Part shown: piece after piece, positions 16,907-24,886 of the stretch
Position numbering within the stretch: the first letter of the stretch is position 1
Layout: each line of letters begins with the position of its first letter
Source: Mucilaginibacter rubeus
GTDB taxonomy: Bacteria > Bacteroidota > Bacteroidia > Sphingobacteriales > Sphingobacteriaceae
Assembly: GCF_014643835.1 (NCBI RefSeq)
Contig: NZ_BMKD01000008.1
Coordinates: forward strand, 186,001-250,000
Direction: 5' to 3'
DNA: 64,000 nucleotides
Program-made: the position numbers and the translations under genes
The notes under the pieces: model-generated
Databases searched by the model: none
What the model was told of the DNA's origin: nothing
Seen by the model: the letters and a program-made list of their open reading frames with translations, nothing else

Positions 16907-17776
16907 TTATTTACTGCTCAAATAATACTTCTCCCAAAAATCAACAGATTTTGACATCTCGCCTGAACCGCCCGCCGCACCACGGCCTGCGCCGCCTCCC
17001 ATGCCACCGCGACCGCCTCTTCCACCACGGCCGCCACCCATGCCGCCTCCGCCCATTCCACCTCGTCCGCCGCGACCACCGCCGCCGCCAAAGCTGCCAC
17101 CGTCTTGCTCGCCCCCACCTGTGCCTGCCGGTCGCTGGAAACCGTTGATCTTAAAATTAAAAGCCCACTCATTTTTAAAAGCATCGTTACCGGCGTGGAA
17201 AAAGCTTAAGGGTATGGCCGCTTCATAAACCAAATCGCCATTGGCATCGTAATTTATGGCTGTTTTAATGCCGTAGGTGTTTGATGTGGTGATCATATCG
17301 CCATCAATATCCTTAAACCCAACAACCTTAATATATCGCAGCTTAGTTATCCGCTCGCGCATCAGCTCGTCACGGTCGGCCTGGGTAATTTCGCCGTTAT
17401 CATCTTTTGGCTTGGCAAACTCCGGCTTTTCATCCGGGGCTGCCAGTGGAAAAGTAAGCATAAAACTATCTTTCTTTTTCCCTTTAGGATCAATGCTTAT
17501 TGTAATCCCTGCATTCAACACTTTCATTTTATCAAGCCTGTCGCTAATGCGGATAGCGGCATACAGGTAATCCTTATCATTGGCCAGCACGTAGTTCAGC
17601 TTCTTCTCTTCATTATAGTAACGCAGGCTGTCGCCCCAGTCTTTCAGGCTACCATCAATGTTAATATTAGCGGGCGGGCCCTGTAAGCTGTTTTGAGTAC
17701 TTTGGGCCGATGAATGGTGAGCTGTTAAAAGTTGTGCGGTTAATGCTAAAACAAAAGCCGGGGATGCTTTTTTCAT
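16907..17776 (-). CDS. Secreted protein with Gly/Arg-rich (RGG-like) tail
   Basis: 289 aa from ATG at 17776, the start of a signal peptide (MKKASPAFVLALTAQLLTAHHSSA); an ORF start at 17821 adds 15 basic residues. The folded part (about 40-210) has INIDGSLKDWGDSL and DYLYAAIRISD, reminiscent of CBM9/DOMON-like carbohydrate or haem-binding folds. A low-complexity run of GGRGGRGGMGGGG units (about 215-270) then leads to a conserved-looking end, VDFWEKYYLSSK. A long RGG tract is unusual in an exported protein. Function unknown. Confidence 0.75.
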   Translation of the reverse strand: MKKASPAFVLALTAQLLTAHHSSAQSTQNSLQGPPANINIDGSLKDWGDSLRYYNEEKKLNYVLANDKDYLYAAIRISDRLDKMKVLNAGITISIDPKGKKKDSFMLTFPLAAPDEKPEFAKPKDDNGEITQADRDELMRERITKLRYIKVVGFKDIDGDMITTSNTYGIKTAINYDANGDLVYEAAIPLSFFHAGNDAFKNEWAFNFKINGFQRPAGTGGGEQDGGSFGGGGGRGGRGGMGGGGMGGGRGGRGGRGGMGGGAGRGAAGGSGEMSKSVDFWEKYYLSSK

Positions 17777-17858
17777 GTGAAGTTTTTTAAGGGTTTTATG
17801 TAACATGATTTTTAAGACCATGGAACACGATTTTAATACTTTTATTATTGTTTTTGAG

Positions 17859-17866
17859 TAAATTTG
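17859..17866 (+). promoter_or_regulatory. clpS -7 box
   Basis: TAAATTTG fits TAnnTTTG and ends 9 nt before the clpS ATG, implying a leader of only a few nucleotides. Confidence 0.5.
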
Positions 17867-17875
17867 TAGTTACGT

Positions 17876-18157
17876 ATGCCAACTGAAGTACAGGAAGAAA
17901 CATTTACCCTCGAAGAGTTACTTGCAGGACTTAAAGAGATGCATCGTTTAATACTCTGGAACGATGATTTTAACACTTTTGACCACGTGATCCACTGCAT
18001 GATGAAATACCTGGATTACTCCGAACCACAAGCCGAAAAGATAGCATGGAAAGTACATAACGAAGGCAAATGCGCCGTACTGGAAGGCTCCTTTACCGAA
18101 ATGGAGATCTACCGAAAAATCCTTCAGCAGGAAGGGTTAACAGTTTCAGTAGAATAA
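17876..18157 (+). CDS. clpS: ATP-dependent Clp protease adaptor ClpS
   Basis: 93-aa adaptor that delivers N-degron substrates to ClpAP/ClpCP. The core HRLILWNDDFNTFDHVIHCMMKYL and the late segment KVHNEGKCAVLEGSFTEMEIYRKIL match the ClpS fold, including the N-end-binding Asn-Asp and the histidine-containing ClpA contact. It is short at the N-terminus. It is followed 19 nt later by a lipoprotein gene on the same strand; clpA is not nearby. Confidence 0.92.
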   Translation: MPTEVQEETFTLEELLAGLKEMHRLILWNDDFNTFDHVIHCMMKYLDYSEPQAEKIAWKVHNEGKCAVLEGSFTEMEIYRKILQQEGLTVSVE

Positions 18158-18176
18158 AACACTAAAAACAACCGAC

Positions 18177-18725
18177 ATGTTAAAAAGATCATTTTTATTT
18201 TTTTTATTAGTCGGTTGGGCAAGCCTGACCGCCTGCGGCCAGGGCAAAAACCTGAAACTGGTAATTATCCGTCATGCCGAAAAGCCCGATGTTGGGGATA
18301 ACCTTTCGTGCGCCGGGTTTAACCGTTCGCTCAAACTGCCCGAAGTTTTAAAAGCCAAATTCGGTTTGCCCGATCATATTTATGTGCCGGCAATGCACCA
18401 GGGTAAATCAACCGCGAGGGTGCGCATGTTCCAAACCGTCTCGCCGTTTGCTGCAAAATATAATCTTTCTATCAATAGTAATTTTGAAGAAGAGGATGAT
18501 AACGGCGTCGCTAAAGAACTTACCTCAAAAAAAGGCACCATCCTTATTGTATGGGAACATAATCAAATTAAACCTTTACTGAAAGCTTTAGGTATGAAAG
18601 TTAAAGACCTGGAATGGCCCGACAGTGATTTCGACAGCATCTGGATAGTGACTTTCAAAAAAGGCAAACCGTCGTTAACGATGGATAAAGAAGGGATTAC
18701 ACCGGCTTCGGGGTGTAGTTTTTAA
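18177..18725 (+). CDS. Histidine phosphatase family lipoprotein
   Basis: 182 aa. Lipoprotein signal MLKRSFLFFLLVGWASLTAC (lipobox LTAC). The histidine-phosphatase start motif LVIIRHAEKP carries the phospho-accepting His, ARVRMFQT the second Arg, and VWEHNQIKPL the later catalytic His. Likely a periplasmic or membrane-anchored phosphatase of unknown substrate. Follows clpS by 19 nt and ends before a large repeat/terminator block. Confidence 0.8.
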   Translation: MLKRSFLFFLLVGWASLTACGQGKNLKLVIIRHAEKPDVGDNLSCAGFNRSLKLPEVLKAKFGLPDHIYVPAMHQGKSTARVRMFQTVSPFAAKYNLSINSNFEEEDDNGVAKELTSKKGTILIVWEHNQIKPLLKALGMKVKDLEWPDSDFDSIWIVTFKKGKPSLTMDKEGITPASGCSF

Positions 18726-18748
18726 ATTAATCCACCTCATCGTTTACG

Positions 18749-18858
18749 CCGCCGCTCGGCTCCAGCCGAGTGGCAACTATTAAGCGGCCTCCCGACCGCC
18801 GGATAACGCAGGCCGGAGGCCTTGGAATAATAACCACTCGGCTTGAGCCGAGCGGCGG
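18749..18858. repeat. 110-bp multi-hairpin palindromic element (REP-like)
   Basis: Outer arms 18749-18773 and 18834-18858 are inverted copies with one mismatch in 25. Each arm is itself a small palindrome around CTCGGCT/AGCCGAG. Between them a second GC-rich pair (GGCCTCC...GGAGGCC) forms another hairpin. Much more GC-rich than neighbouring DNA. Resembles a REP/BIME-type element. Confidence 0.7.
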
Positions 18859-18866
18859 CAAAGTAT

Positions 18867-18919
18867 AACATAAAACACAAAACGCCCCGGATTTTCCGGG
18901 GCGTTTTGTGTTTTATGTT
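18867..18919. terminator. Bidirectional terminator with 25-bp perfect stem
   Basis: Arms 18867-18891 and 18895-18919 are perfectly complementary with a 3-nt loop. A GC core (CGCCCCGGA) is flanked by A-rich and T-rich ends on both sides. Serves the convergent phosphatase lipoprotein (+) and ilvE (-). Confidence 0.9.
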
Positions 18920-18928
18920 AACTGATAA

Positions 18929-19999
18929 TTATTCGCTAACCAGGTAATTCCAGTTATGCGTATCCGGAACATTACCATACTTAATGGCATCCAGTGTATC
19001 AAATACCTTGTTCGAAAACTCGCGTGTTTTCGGATCGCTCAGGAAATACTCCTGGCCTTCGTAGCTGATTGAAGCTACAGGAGCTATAGTTGCGGCAGTA
19101 CCGGCACCAAAGGCATCGGTAAGTTTGCCATTTTTAGCACCTTCAACAATCTCGGCTACAGAAACTTTGCGTTCCTCAACAGTGATACCCCACTCTTTGG
19201 CTAAAGCTATAACGGTATCGCGGGTTACACCATCTAATATCGTGTCTTTTGCTTCGGCCGTGATCAGTTTACCATCTAACAGGAACATCGCGTTAGCAGC
19301 GCCCATTTCTTCAATAAACTTATGCTCTTTGGCATCAGTCCAAATTAGTTGATCAAAACCTTCTTCGGTTGCTTTACGGGCCGGCAGCATGGAGCTTCCG
19401 TAGTTACCGGCAGCTTTGGCATAACCCATACCGCCTTCGGCAGCGCGGGTATAGTGTGTTTCAATTTTAACACGCAATGGTTTTGAAAAGTACGGGCCAA
19501 CGGGGCCAATCAATACCATGTATTTATAAGTTGAAGATGGTGTTACCCCCAGGTAAGGATCGGTAGCGAACATGAACGGGCGGATATACAAAGCATGGTT
19601 TGGCTTTGAAGGTACCCAATCGCGGTCAAGGTCAACCAGAGTAGCTATACTTTGCAAAAAGATTTCTTCGGGCAGGGTTGGCATACAAAGGCGTTCGGCC
19701 GATTTGTTGAAACGGATAGCATTCTTATCAGGGCGGAAAACGGTGATTTTTCCATCCGCATGTTTATAGGCTTTCAGTCCTTCAAAAAACGCTTGTCCGT
19801 AATGAAGTGCTGAAATTGCAGGGCTTAGACCAATTTCGCCGTAGGGAATGACCGAGAGATTTTTCCATTCACCGTCCGCGTAATCGGCCACAAACATGTG
19901 GTCAGAAAATGTTTTTCCAAAAGGTAAGTTGTCAAAGTCCGTTTGCTGCAAACGGGAAGCAGTTGTCCTGCTGATCTTGATGTCCAATGTCTCGGTCAT
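18929..19999 (-). CDS. ilvE: Branched-chain amino acid aminotransferase
   Basis: 356-aa PLP enzyme (class IV) exchanging amino groups between Leu/Ile/Val and 2-oxoglutarate. BCAT landmarks are YGQAFFEGLKAY, ALYIRPFMFATDPYLGV, the likely PLP Lys in GYAKAAGNYGSSM, FIEEMGAANAMFLL and AFGAGTAATIAPV. This is the longer eukaryote-like BCAT type common in Bacteroidota. A single gene with its own terminator. Confidence 0.95.
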   Translation of the reverse strand: MTETLDIKISRTTASRLQQTDFDNLPFGKTFSDHMFVADYADGEWKNLSVIPYGEIGLSPAISALHYGQAFFEGLKAYKHADGKITVFRPDKNAIRFNKSAERLCMPTLPEEIFLQSIATLVDLDRDWVPSKPNHALYIRPFMFATDPYLGVTPSSTYKYMVLIGPVGPYFSKPLRVKIETHYTRAAEGGMGYAKAAGNYGSSMLPARKATEEGFDQLIWTDAKEHKFIEEMGAANAMFLLDGKLITAEAKDTILDGVTRDTVIALAKEWGITVEERKVSVAEIVEGAKNGKLTDAFGAGTAATIAPVASISYEGQEYFLSDPKTREFSNKVFDTLDAIKYGNVPDTHNWNYLVSE

Positions 20000-20128
20000 G
20001 GCATTATAAATTAATAAATAATAGAAAATGGCAAGTTAGGCATTTTTATGGCCTGTGCCAAAAAATTAAGCGTGTAAATGGTGATTATCACATATAAAAA
20101 TATCATTTTGACAATATGATTGCCGGGC

Positions 20129-21082
20129 TCAATTACTACTCAGCACATCATCAACCCAGGCCTTACCCCAGTTCTCTTTTTCCTCTTCGCTCCATACCCA
20201 GGGATAAAAGATTCGCTTTTGAAAACGCGGCGGCAAGTACTTTTGCCAGTTAGTGCCGCCTGTTGCCTTAATATCCTCCGGCTCACGATTAAGGTAACGC
20301 ACCGCAGATTTATAATGTGAAAGCGGCCAGTTTACGTTGACATTGATATCCAGCTGGCGCAATTCGTTACGCAATTCAGGAGTCAGTTCTGATGATGACT
20401 CAAATTGTTTAGCCAGCGTATTAAAGTTATGCTTAACAGCGGCCTTGCCCAGTTCAATAAATGTTTTTGAATATTTTTTCTCGAACTGTTTAAGCGTCAA
20501 AGTCTTTTTACCGGTGGAAAGTTCGGTAGCGCCAAACTTCCAGTACAGGTATTCAAATTGCGCTTCAATAGTTGCATGCAGCAGTTCCTCACGTTTATCT
20601 TTAGCAACCAGGTTTATAAAATCCGTAGCGTAGATCTCGATCATCCGGTACTGCCCGGATTGGAAACCGCTTGCCGGCAGCAACGACATCCTGAATTTCA
20701 GGAACTGCTCTTTTTCCATACCATCAACCATGATCTCGAACGAGTGGGTTAAGGCACCAAAATACCTGTTGATCCTTTTTAACCGCGCAGTAAAAAACTC
20801 GGCTGTCAGCGGCGCTGCTTCAGCAATTTGCCTGCACTCATGCAGGGCAAGCTTAAAATACAATTCAGTTATCTGGTGATAAATGATAAAGATCTCCTCG
20901 TCGGGAAATGGGGTTTTAGGGTTTTGTAAACTAAGCAGGGTATCCAGGTGGATATAATCCCAATAGGTTAAAAAATCTGCATAAAGCAGGCCATCAAGGT
21001 ATGAGTTCATATCCTGGCCCATAGCTTCGTACTTTTCCTGCAGCTGATTTAACCGGTCTTCAATTTCGGGAGAGAAATGCAT
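20129..21082 (-). CDS. Tryptophan 2,3-dioxygenase family protein
   Basis: 317-aa haem dioxygenase opening the indole ring of tryptophan (kynurenine pathway). Signatures are YWDYIHLDTLLSLQ, IIYHQITELYFKLALHE (the TDO substrate-site block), FGALTHSFEIMVDGM, SGFQSGQYRMIE, and a probable haem-ligand His in NWPLSHYKSAVRYL. Other kynurenine genes are not adjacent. A consensus -7 box ends 4 nt before the ATG, predicting a leaderless mRNA. Confidence 0.9.
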   Translation of the reverse strand: MHFSPEIEDRLNQLQEKYEAMGQDMNSYLDGLLYADFLTYWDYIHLDTLLSLQNPKTPFPDEEIFIIYHQITELYFKLALHECRQIAEAAPLTAEFFTARLKRINRYFGALTHSFEIMVDGMEKEQFLKFRMSLLPASGFQSGQYRMIEIYATDFINLVAKDKREELLHATIEAQFEYLYWKFGATELSTGKKTLTLKQFEKKYSKTFIELGKAAVKHNFNTLAKQFESSSELTPELRNELRQLDINVNVNWPLSHYKSAVRYLNREPEDIKATGGTNWQKYLPPRFQKRIFYPWVWSEEEKENWGKAWVDDVLSSN

Positions 21083-21086
21083 ACTT

Positions 21087-21094
21087 CAAAGGTA
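21087..21094 (-). promoter_or_regulatory. -7 box abutting the tryptophan dioxygenase start
   Basis: On the minus strand TACCTTTG, then AAGT, then ATG. The transcription start should fall at or next to the start codon. No -33 box seen at the usual distance. Confidence 0.55.
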
Positions 21095-21166
21095 ATAAAA
21101 TAGTATACTGCTAAAACATATCCGTATTAGGTTGTTATAATGGATACAAGCCTTATAAATATTATT

Positions 21167-21649
21167 ATGAAGATCAGGAAGATACTCATCGGTATTGATG
21201 AAAGCGAATTTTCACGTTATGCAGCGGCGTTCGCTTTTGATATAGCCCATACCTATAATGCCGAAGTTGGTTTGGTACACATAGTTGAACCTATTATTGT
21301 GCCCACCGATACCCAGGAGGGTTTATTAGGAGGGATGCCATTTGATCCTAATATAAATCTGCCAGGCACAGAATTAGAAACATTGCAAACCGAGCGCTCT
21401 GCCGCATTGCTGGATCAGACGGCAAAAGAATGGGGCGGGGGACTGGAAATAGCTCAATTTACCCAGTACGGTTCTACAGCTGAAGGTATTATTGAATGCA
21501 GCCAGGAGTTTAATGCCGACCTGATAGTTTTAGGTACCCACCGCCGTACCGGTATCGATAAATTCTTTTTAGGAAACGTTGCCGAGCAGGTGGTCAACAA
21601 ATCATTGATCCCTGTATTGGTTGTGCCTTATAATGAAGAGAAAAATTAA
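21167..21649 (+). CDS. Universal stress protein (UspA family)
   Basis: 160 aa from ATG at 21167, which gives the usual N-terminus MKIRKILIGIDESEFSRYAA; a start at 21140 would add nine untypical residues. USP fold with a C-terminal segment ADLIVLGTHRRTGIDKFFLGN and NKSLIPVLVV that resembles the nucleotide-binding loop. Role in stress or metabolic resilience, inferred from family only. Its stop overlaps that of the convergent SerB-like gene by 4 nt. Confidence 0.85.
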   Translation: MKIRKILIGIDESEFSRYAAAFAFDIAHTYNAEVGLVHIVEPIIVPTDTQEGLLGGMPFDPNINLPGTELETLQTERSAALLDQTAKEWGGGLEIAQFTQYGSTAEGIIECSQEFNADLIVLGTHRRTGIDKFFLGNVAEQVVNKSLIPVLVVPYNEEKN

Positions 21650-22935
21650 TATAAAAGCCTGAACTTAATGGTATGCTCAATCGCTTTTAACTCGTTCAAT
21701 ACTTCAGTATCATAGCCTGTATTAACATCGGTGATTACATAACCTATTTGCGGGTTGGTAACCAGGAACTCACCCACAATGTTAATATTATGACGGGCAA
21801 ATACATCATTAATTTTAGCCAGTATCCCCGGTACGTTTTTATGGATGTGAATTAAACGGTGGGCATTGTTAACACGCGGCGGCTGCAGATCGGGAAAGTT
21901 ACAGCTGGTATGCGTTTTGCCTTCATTCATGAAAGCCATTACCCTTTTTGGCAAAAAGTCGGTACTGTGCGGATTATGCCTTGGGTCGTCAAATATAATG
22001 ATCCCGTTTTCGGCAGCGGCATCGGCCAGCTTGCGGCTACATTTGCCAAAAATACCAATCACCTTTAACCTGCCTGCATTTTGAACTTGTTCGGCGCTTG
22101 GCTGATGTTCTTCGTCACAAAATAACACACCGGCTTCCTCAAGATATTTTTCTTCAACATCGTCGCGGTGGCGCATGTTGTAGCCCTCTTTTTTGAGCTG
22201 GTCCAGTGCATCCTCATCCACATTGCCCACAACCAAACATTTAATACGGTTTTTAGGGTAGGAGATGGCACGCGGCAGTTTATTCAGATAGAGGAACTCG
22301 TCAAAGCTTGGGGTAATATGGTCGGCCTTTTCGGCTACTGATTTACGTTCGATGTTTTCGGTAAAAGCGAAGAACTTTTTGATCATACCCGATTCCTTTA
22401 GCTGGAAATCAGAATAACCATCACCGATACCATAGATATCGCCCGGTAACTGAAGCTCTTTCAGCAGCTTTACCTTGCCACCTTCCTGCGAAAGCGGGTT
22501 TTCACGATCGTAACCTATAATATTGCCTTCCTCGTCAAACACGAAAGTGTTGGCGTAGATATTTTCTTTTTTAATGTGGTACTCGGTTACTACCGGTGTA
22601 ATGAACTCTTTGAACCCACCGGATACGATCAACACCTCGTCCTGGTGATTTTTAAAGAAGATAGTATTCCGCGAAAAAGAAGTAGAAACTTTCTTTTTAA
22701 GATGGCTGATCAGTTGCTTTAAATGATCGCGGTTAGCATTTAGCAATTTCACCCTGCGCTCTAAACTTTCGGTAAACGACAGCTTACCTTCCATCGAGGC
22801 ATTGGTCAAATCTTCTATCTGTTTGTAGATATCTTCGCGGTCGGGGCGATTTTTGAGAGAGATCCGGGCCAGTTCATCAAGGGCCTCAACCTGTGTAAAG
22901 GTACTATCGAAATCAATAATAAAGTACTGTTCCAT
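21646..22935 (-). CDS. SerB-like HAD phosphatase fused to partial SerA-like region and ACT domain
   Basis: 429 aa. Residues 1-210 are a phosphoserine phosphatase-type HAD domain (IIDFDSTFT with the nucleophile Asp, IVSGGFKEF, GIGDGYSDFQL). Residues about 230-330 resemble the substrate-binding lobe of 2-hydroxyacid dehydrogenases (VLFCDEEHQPS, GRLKVIGIFGKCS). Residues about 350-429 are an ACT domain like the C-terminus of SerA (NVPGILAKINDVFARHNINIVGEFLVTN). No Rossmann GxGxxG motif is visible, so dehydrogenase activity is unlikely; serine feedback through ACT is plausible. Catalyses the last step of serine synthesis, by inference. Confidence 0.8.
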   Translation of the reverse strand: MEQYFIIDFDSTFTQVEALDELARISLKNRPDREDIYKQIEDLTNASMEGKLSFTESLERRVKLLNANRDHLKQLISHLKKKVSTSFSRNTIFFKNHQDEVLIVSGGFKEFITPVVTEYHIKKENIYANTFVFDEEGNIIGYDRENPLSQEGGKVKLLKELQLPGDIYGIGDGYSDFQLKESGMIKKFFAFTENIERKSVAEKADHITPSFDEFLYLNKLPRAISYPKNRIKCLVVGNVDEDALDQLKKEGYNMRHRDDVEEKYLEEAGVLFCDEEHQPSAEQVQNAGRLKVIGIFGKCSRKLADAAAENGIIIFDDPRHNPHSTDFLPKRVMAFMNEGKTHTSCNFPDLQPPRVNNAHRLIHIHKNVPGILAKINDVFARHNINIVGEFLVTNPQIGYVITDVNTGYDTEVLNELKAIEHTIKFRLLY

Positions 22936-23106
22936 CTTGGCTGCAAAGGTGCGAAAAAATTTGATGAGGAAGTATAGGGAGTTTGTAGTTTAATTAAAAT
23001 AACCTTTTTTTGGTAACTCCATCATTAATTGATATATTTGATAACGTTCAAACAGTTTTAAAGCAAAAACAATGAAAAAATCAATAACATTTAATAAACC
23101 TTAGCA

Positions 23107-23421
23107 ATGCAGGTAATTATTGAAGATCACTTTCTGGGTGAAGTGGCCAATTACAATAAAGTAACCGGAAAATCACCTTTTCCGGACCAAGTGATCAAAG
23201 CTTTTAGAAAACGACTGTATCAAATCAAACAGGCAAAAAGCACTGCTGATTTGAGGATGATTAAAAGCTTACATTTTGAAAAACTAAAAGGAAAGAAATA
23301 TGATGGAAAGTATTCAATACGATTGAATATATCTTACCGTTTAATATTTCGGATTGAAAACAACGAGATCAGCAGGTTAGAGATCATTTGCATTGAAGAG
23401 ATCAATAACCACTACTCATAA
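23107..23421 (+). CDS. higB: HigB-like type II toxin (RelE/ParE superfamily)
   Basis: 104-aa basic protein matching HigB mRNA-interferase toxins: LRMIKSLHFEKLKGKKYDGKYSIRLNISYRLIF. It is followed 29 nt later by a HigA-type antitoxin; toxin-first order is characteristic of higBA. Unlike the RES locus at 10 kb, both partners are intact here. Regulated presumably by HigA binding upstream; no operator was identified. Confidence 0.87.
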   Translation: MQVIIEDHFLGEVANYNKVTGKSPFPDQVIKAFRKRLYQIKQAKSTADLRMIKSLHFEKLKGKKYDGKYSIRLNISYRLIFRIENNEISRLEIICIEEINNHYS

Positions 23422-23450
23422 ACCCGGGCCAGGAGCCCTTTATACTTATT

Positions 23451-23744
23451 ATGAATAATCAGGTATTAGATCATAATGGTAAGGAAATTGAAATAGAAGC
23501 ATTTCATCCGGGCGAATTTTTGCAGGAAGAAATTGAAGAAAGGGCTATCCTTAAAAAGGATGTAGCTAAGGCCCTCCATATTTTGCCGCACCATTTAAGC
23601 GAGATATTTGCAGGCAAAAGAAATATTTCTGCAAAGCTTGCTGTAAGGCTTGAAAAGTTCTTGGGCATCAGTTCCCATTACTGGTTAGGATTACAAATGG
23701 AATATGATTTATTTATTGCCAGAGCAGAAGAGTTATCGGTTTAA
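23451..23744 (+). CDS. higA: HigA family antitoxin
   Basis: 97 aa with an Xre-type helix-turn-helix: FHPGEFLQEEIEERAILKKDVAKAL, HHLSEIFAGKRNISAKLAVRLEKFLG, then WLGLQMEYDL, the HigA/VapI signature. It neutralises HigB and represses the operon. The gene ends 7 nt before the stop of the convergent epimerase gene. Confidence 0.9.
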   Translation: MNNQVLDHNGKEIEIEAFHPGEFLQEEIEERAILKKDVAKALHILPHHLSEIFAGKRNISAKLAVRLEKFLGISSHYWLGLQMEYDLFIARAEELSV

Positions 23745-23751
23745 CCTCTAA

Positions 23752-24720
23752 TTACTTTAATGCCTCACATATCTCAGTAATCGTTTTGCTGATCGGTTTA
23801 AACTCAAAGCCAATGGCCTTTTTAATTTTTGAATTATCAAACTCGCGGGTTAAGGAAGCAGCCTGGGCTGATGTTTTGTCGATGGCCGGATCTCCGCCGG
23901 TTATAGCCGAAACAAAAGCAGCCCCGCGCCAGGCCAGTTCCATCATCCATGGTTTAGCGTAAATAGTAGGTGGTTTAATGCCAAAACCATTTGCTATCTC
24001 GGTAACCATACCTTTATAGTCCCGGTTTTCGGCGCTGATGATATAACGCTCGGCCGTAATATCGCTATTCATTAAACCCACCATGCATTTGGCAACATCT
24101 TCTACATCAACAAAACCTATAGTGCCCGAAGTGTAAAATTTTAGCCCCTTACGTACCGTATTGAATAAAGCGCCGCTGCCCTGGGTGCCGGCACTCGCGC
24201 CAATTATCAACGAGGGGTTAACAATAACAGCGTCCAAACCCTCGGCAATACCACGCCAAACCTCCATCTCGCTTTCCAATTTGGATATGGCATAGCCATC
24301 ATTTTCTGTTGACTGCTCCAGGTGGTGGTTTTCGGTAATTAACTCCCCTGGTTTTGCGGCGCCAATAGCAGCTATTGAACTTACATGTACCATCCTTATG
24401 CCACGCTCATTGCAAAGGTTAACCAAATTGGCAGTCCCGGTAACATTGGTATTGATCATCGGCTTTTTATCTGCCTGCTTTAATGATACCCAGGCGGCAC
24501 AATGGTAAACTTGGGTAATACCGTCGAGCGCGTCGGCCAACGCAAAAATATCCATCATATCAGCGTCAACCCAGTCGATGTTTTGCTGATAAGGCAACAG
24601 TAACTTTGGAATAACTGAACTTTCCCTTTTGGTGCAGCGGATTCGCTGCCCGGTAGTGGTAACCAATAGTTTTGCCAGTTCGGCCCCGAGAAAACCAGTT
24701 GCGCCTGTTATTAAGATCAT
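23752..24720 (-). CDS. NAD-dependent epimerase/dehydratase (extended SDR)
   Basis: 322 aa. The N-terminal Rossmann motif is LITGATGFLGAELAKLL (GxxGxxG). The active-site YxxxK is YAISKLESE, and the Ser lies in MVHVSSIAAIG. Resembles dihydroflavonol reductase/NAD(P)-dependent steroid dehydrogenase-type SDRs common in Bacteroidota; substrate unknown. A near-consensus -7 box (CACATTTG on the minus strand) ends 4 nt before the ATG. Confidence 0.87.
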   Translation of the reverse strand: MILITGATGFLGAELAKLLVTTTGQRIRCTKRESSVIPKLLLPYQQNIDWVDADMMDIFALADALDGITQVYHCAAWVSLKQADKKPMINTNVTGTANLVNLCNERGIRMVHVSSIAAIGAAKPGELITENHHLEQSTENDGYAISKLESEMEVWRGIAEGLDAVIVNPSLIIGASAGTQGSGALFNTVRKGLKFYTSGTIGFVDVEDVAKCMVGLMNSDITAERYIISAENRDYKGMVTEIANGFGIKPPTIYAKPWMMELAWRGAAFVSAITGGDPAIDKTSAQAASLTREFDNSKIKKAIGFEFKPISKTITEICEALK

Positions 24721-24747
24721 GATGCAAATGTGATTATTTTTTATCTC

Positions 24748-24840
24748 AAAGCAGAAAGCCTAAGGCCTAAAGCTTTCTTTTTTAAACTTAAGCAAAATGG
24801 TAAGAAAAGCTTTCTGCTTTTAGCCTTAAGCTTTAGGCTA
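24748..24840. repeat. Inverted repeat with GCAGAAAGC words in a divergent promoter region
   Basis: AAAGCAGAAAGC (24748-24759) is complementary to 24809-24820. Further in, GCCTAAGG/CCTAAAGC words are partly complementary to 24822-24840. The block lies between the epimerase (-) and the arginase-like gene (+), just before a stretch of repeated CTGCACATTTGCACATC-type words. Confidence 0.55.
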
Positions 24841-24886
24841 AAAAATCTGCACATTTGCACATCTGAAATCTGCACATTAAATAATT

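Noticed and set aside
16894-17228. Proline/arginine-rich reading frames on the plus strand
   Set aside because: They are the complement of the Gly/Arg-rich tail of the minus-strand secreted protein and have no start signals or plausible composition.
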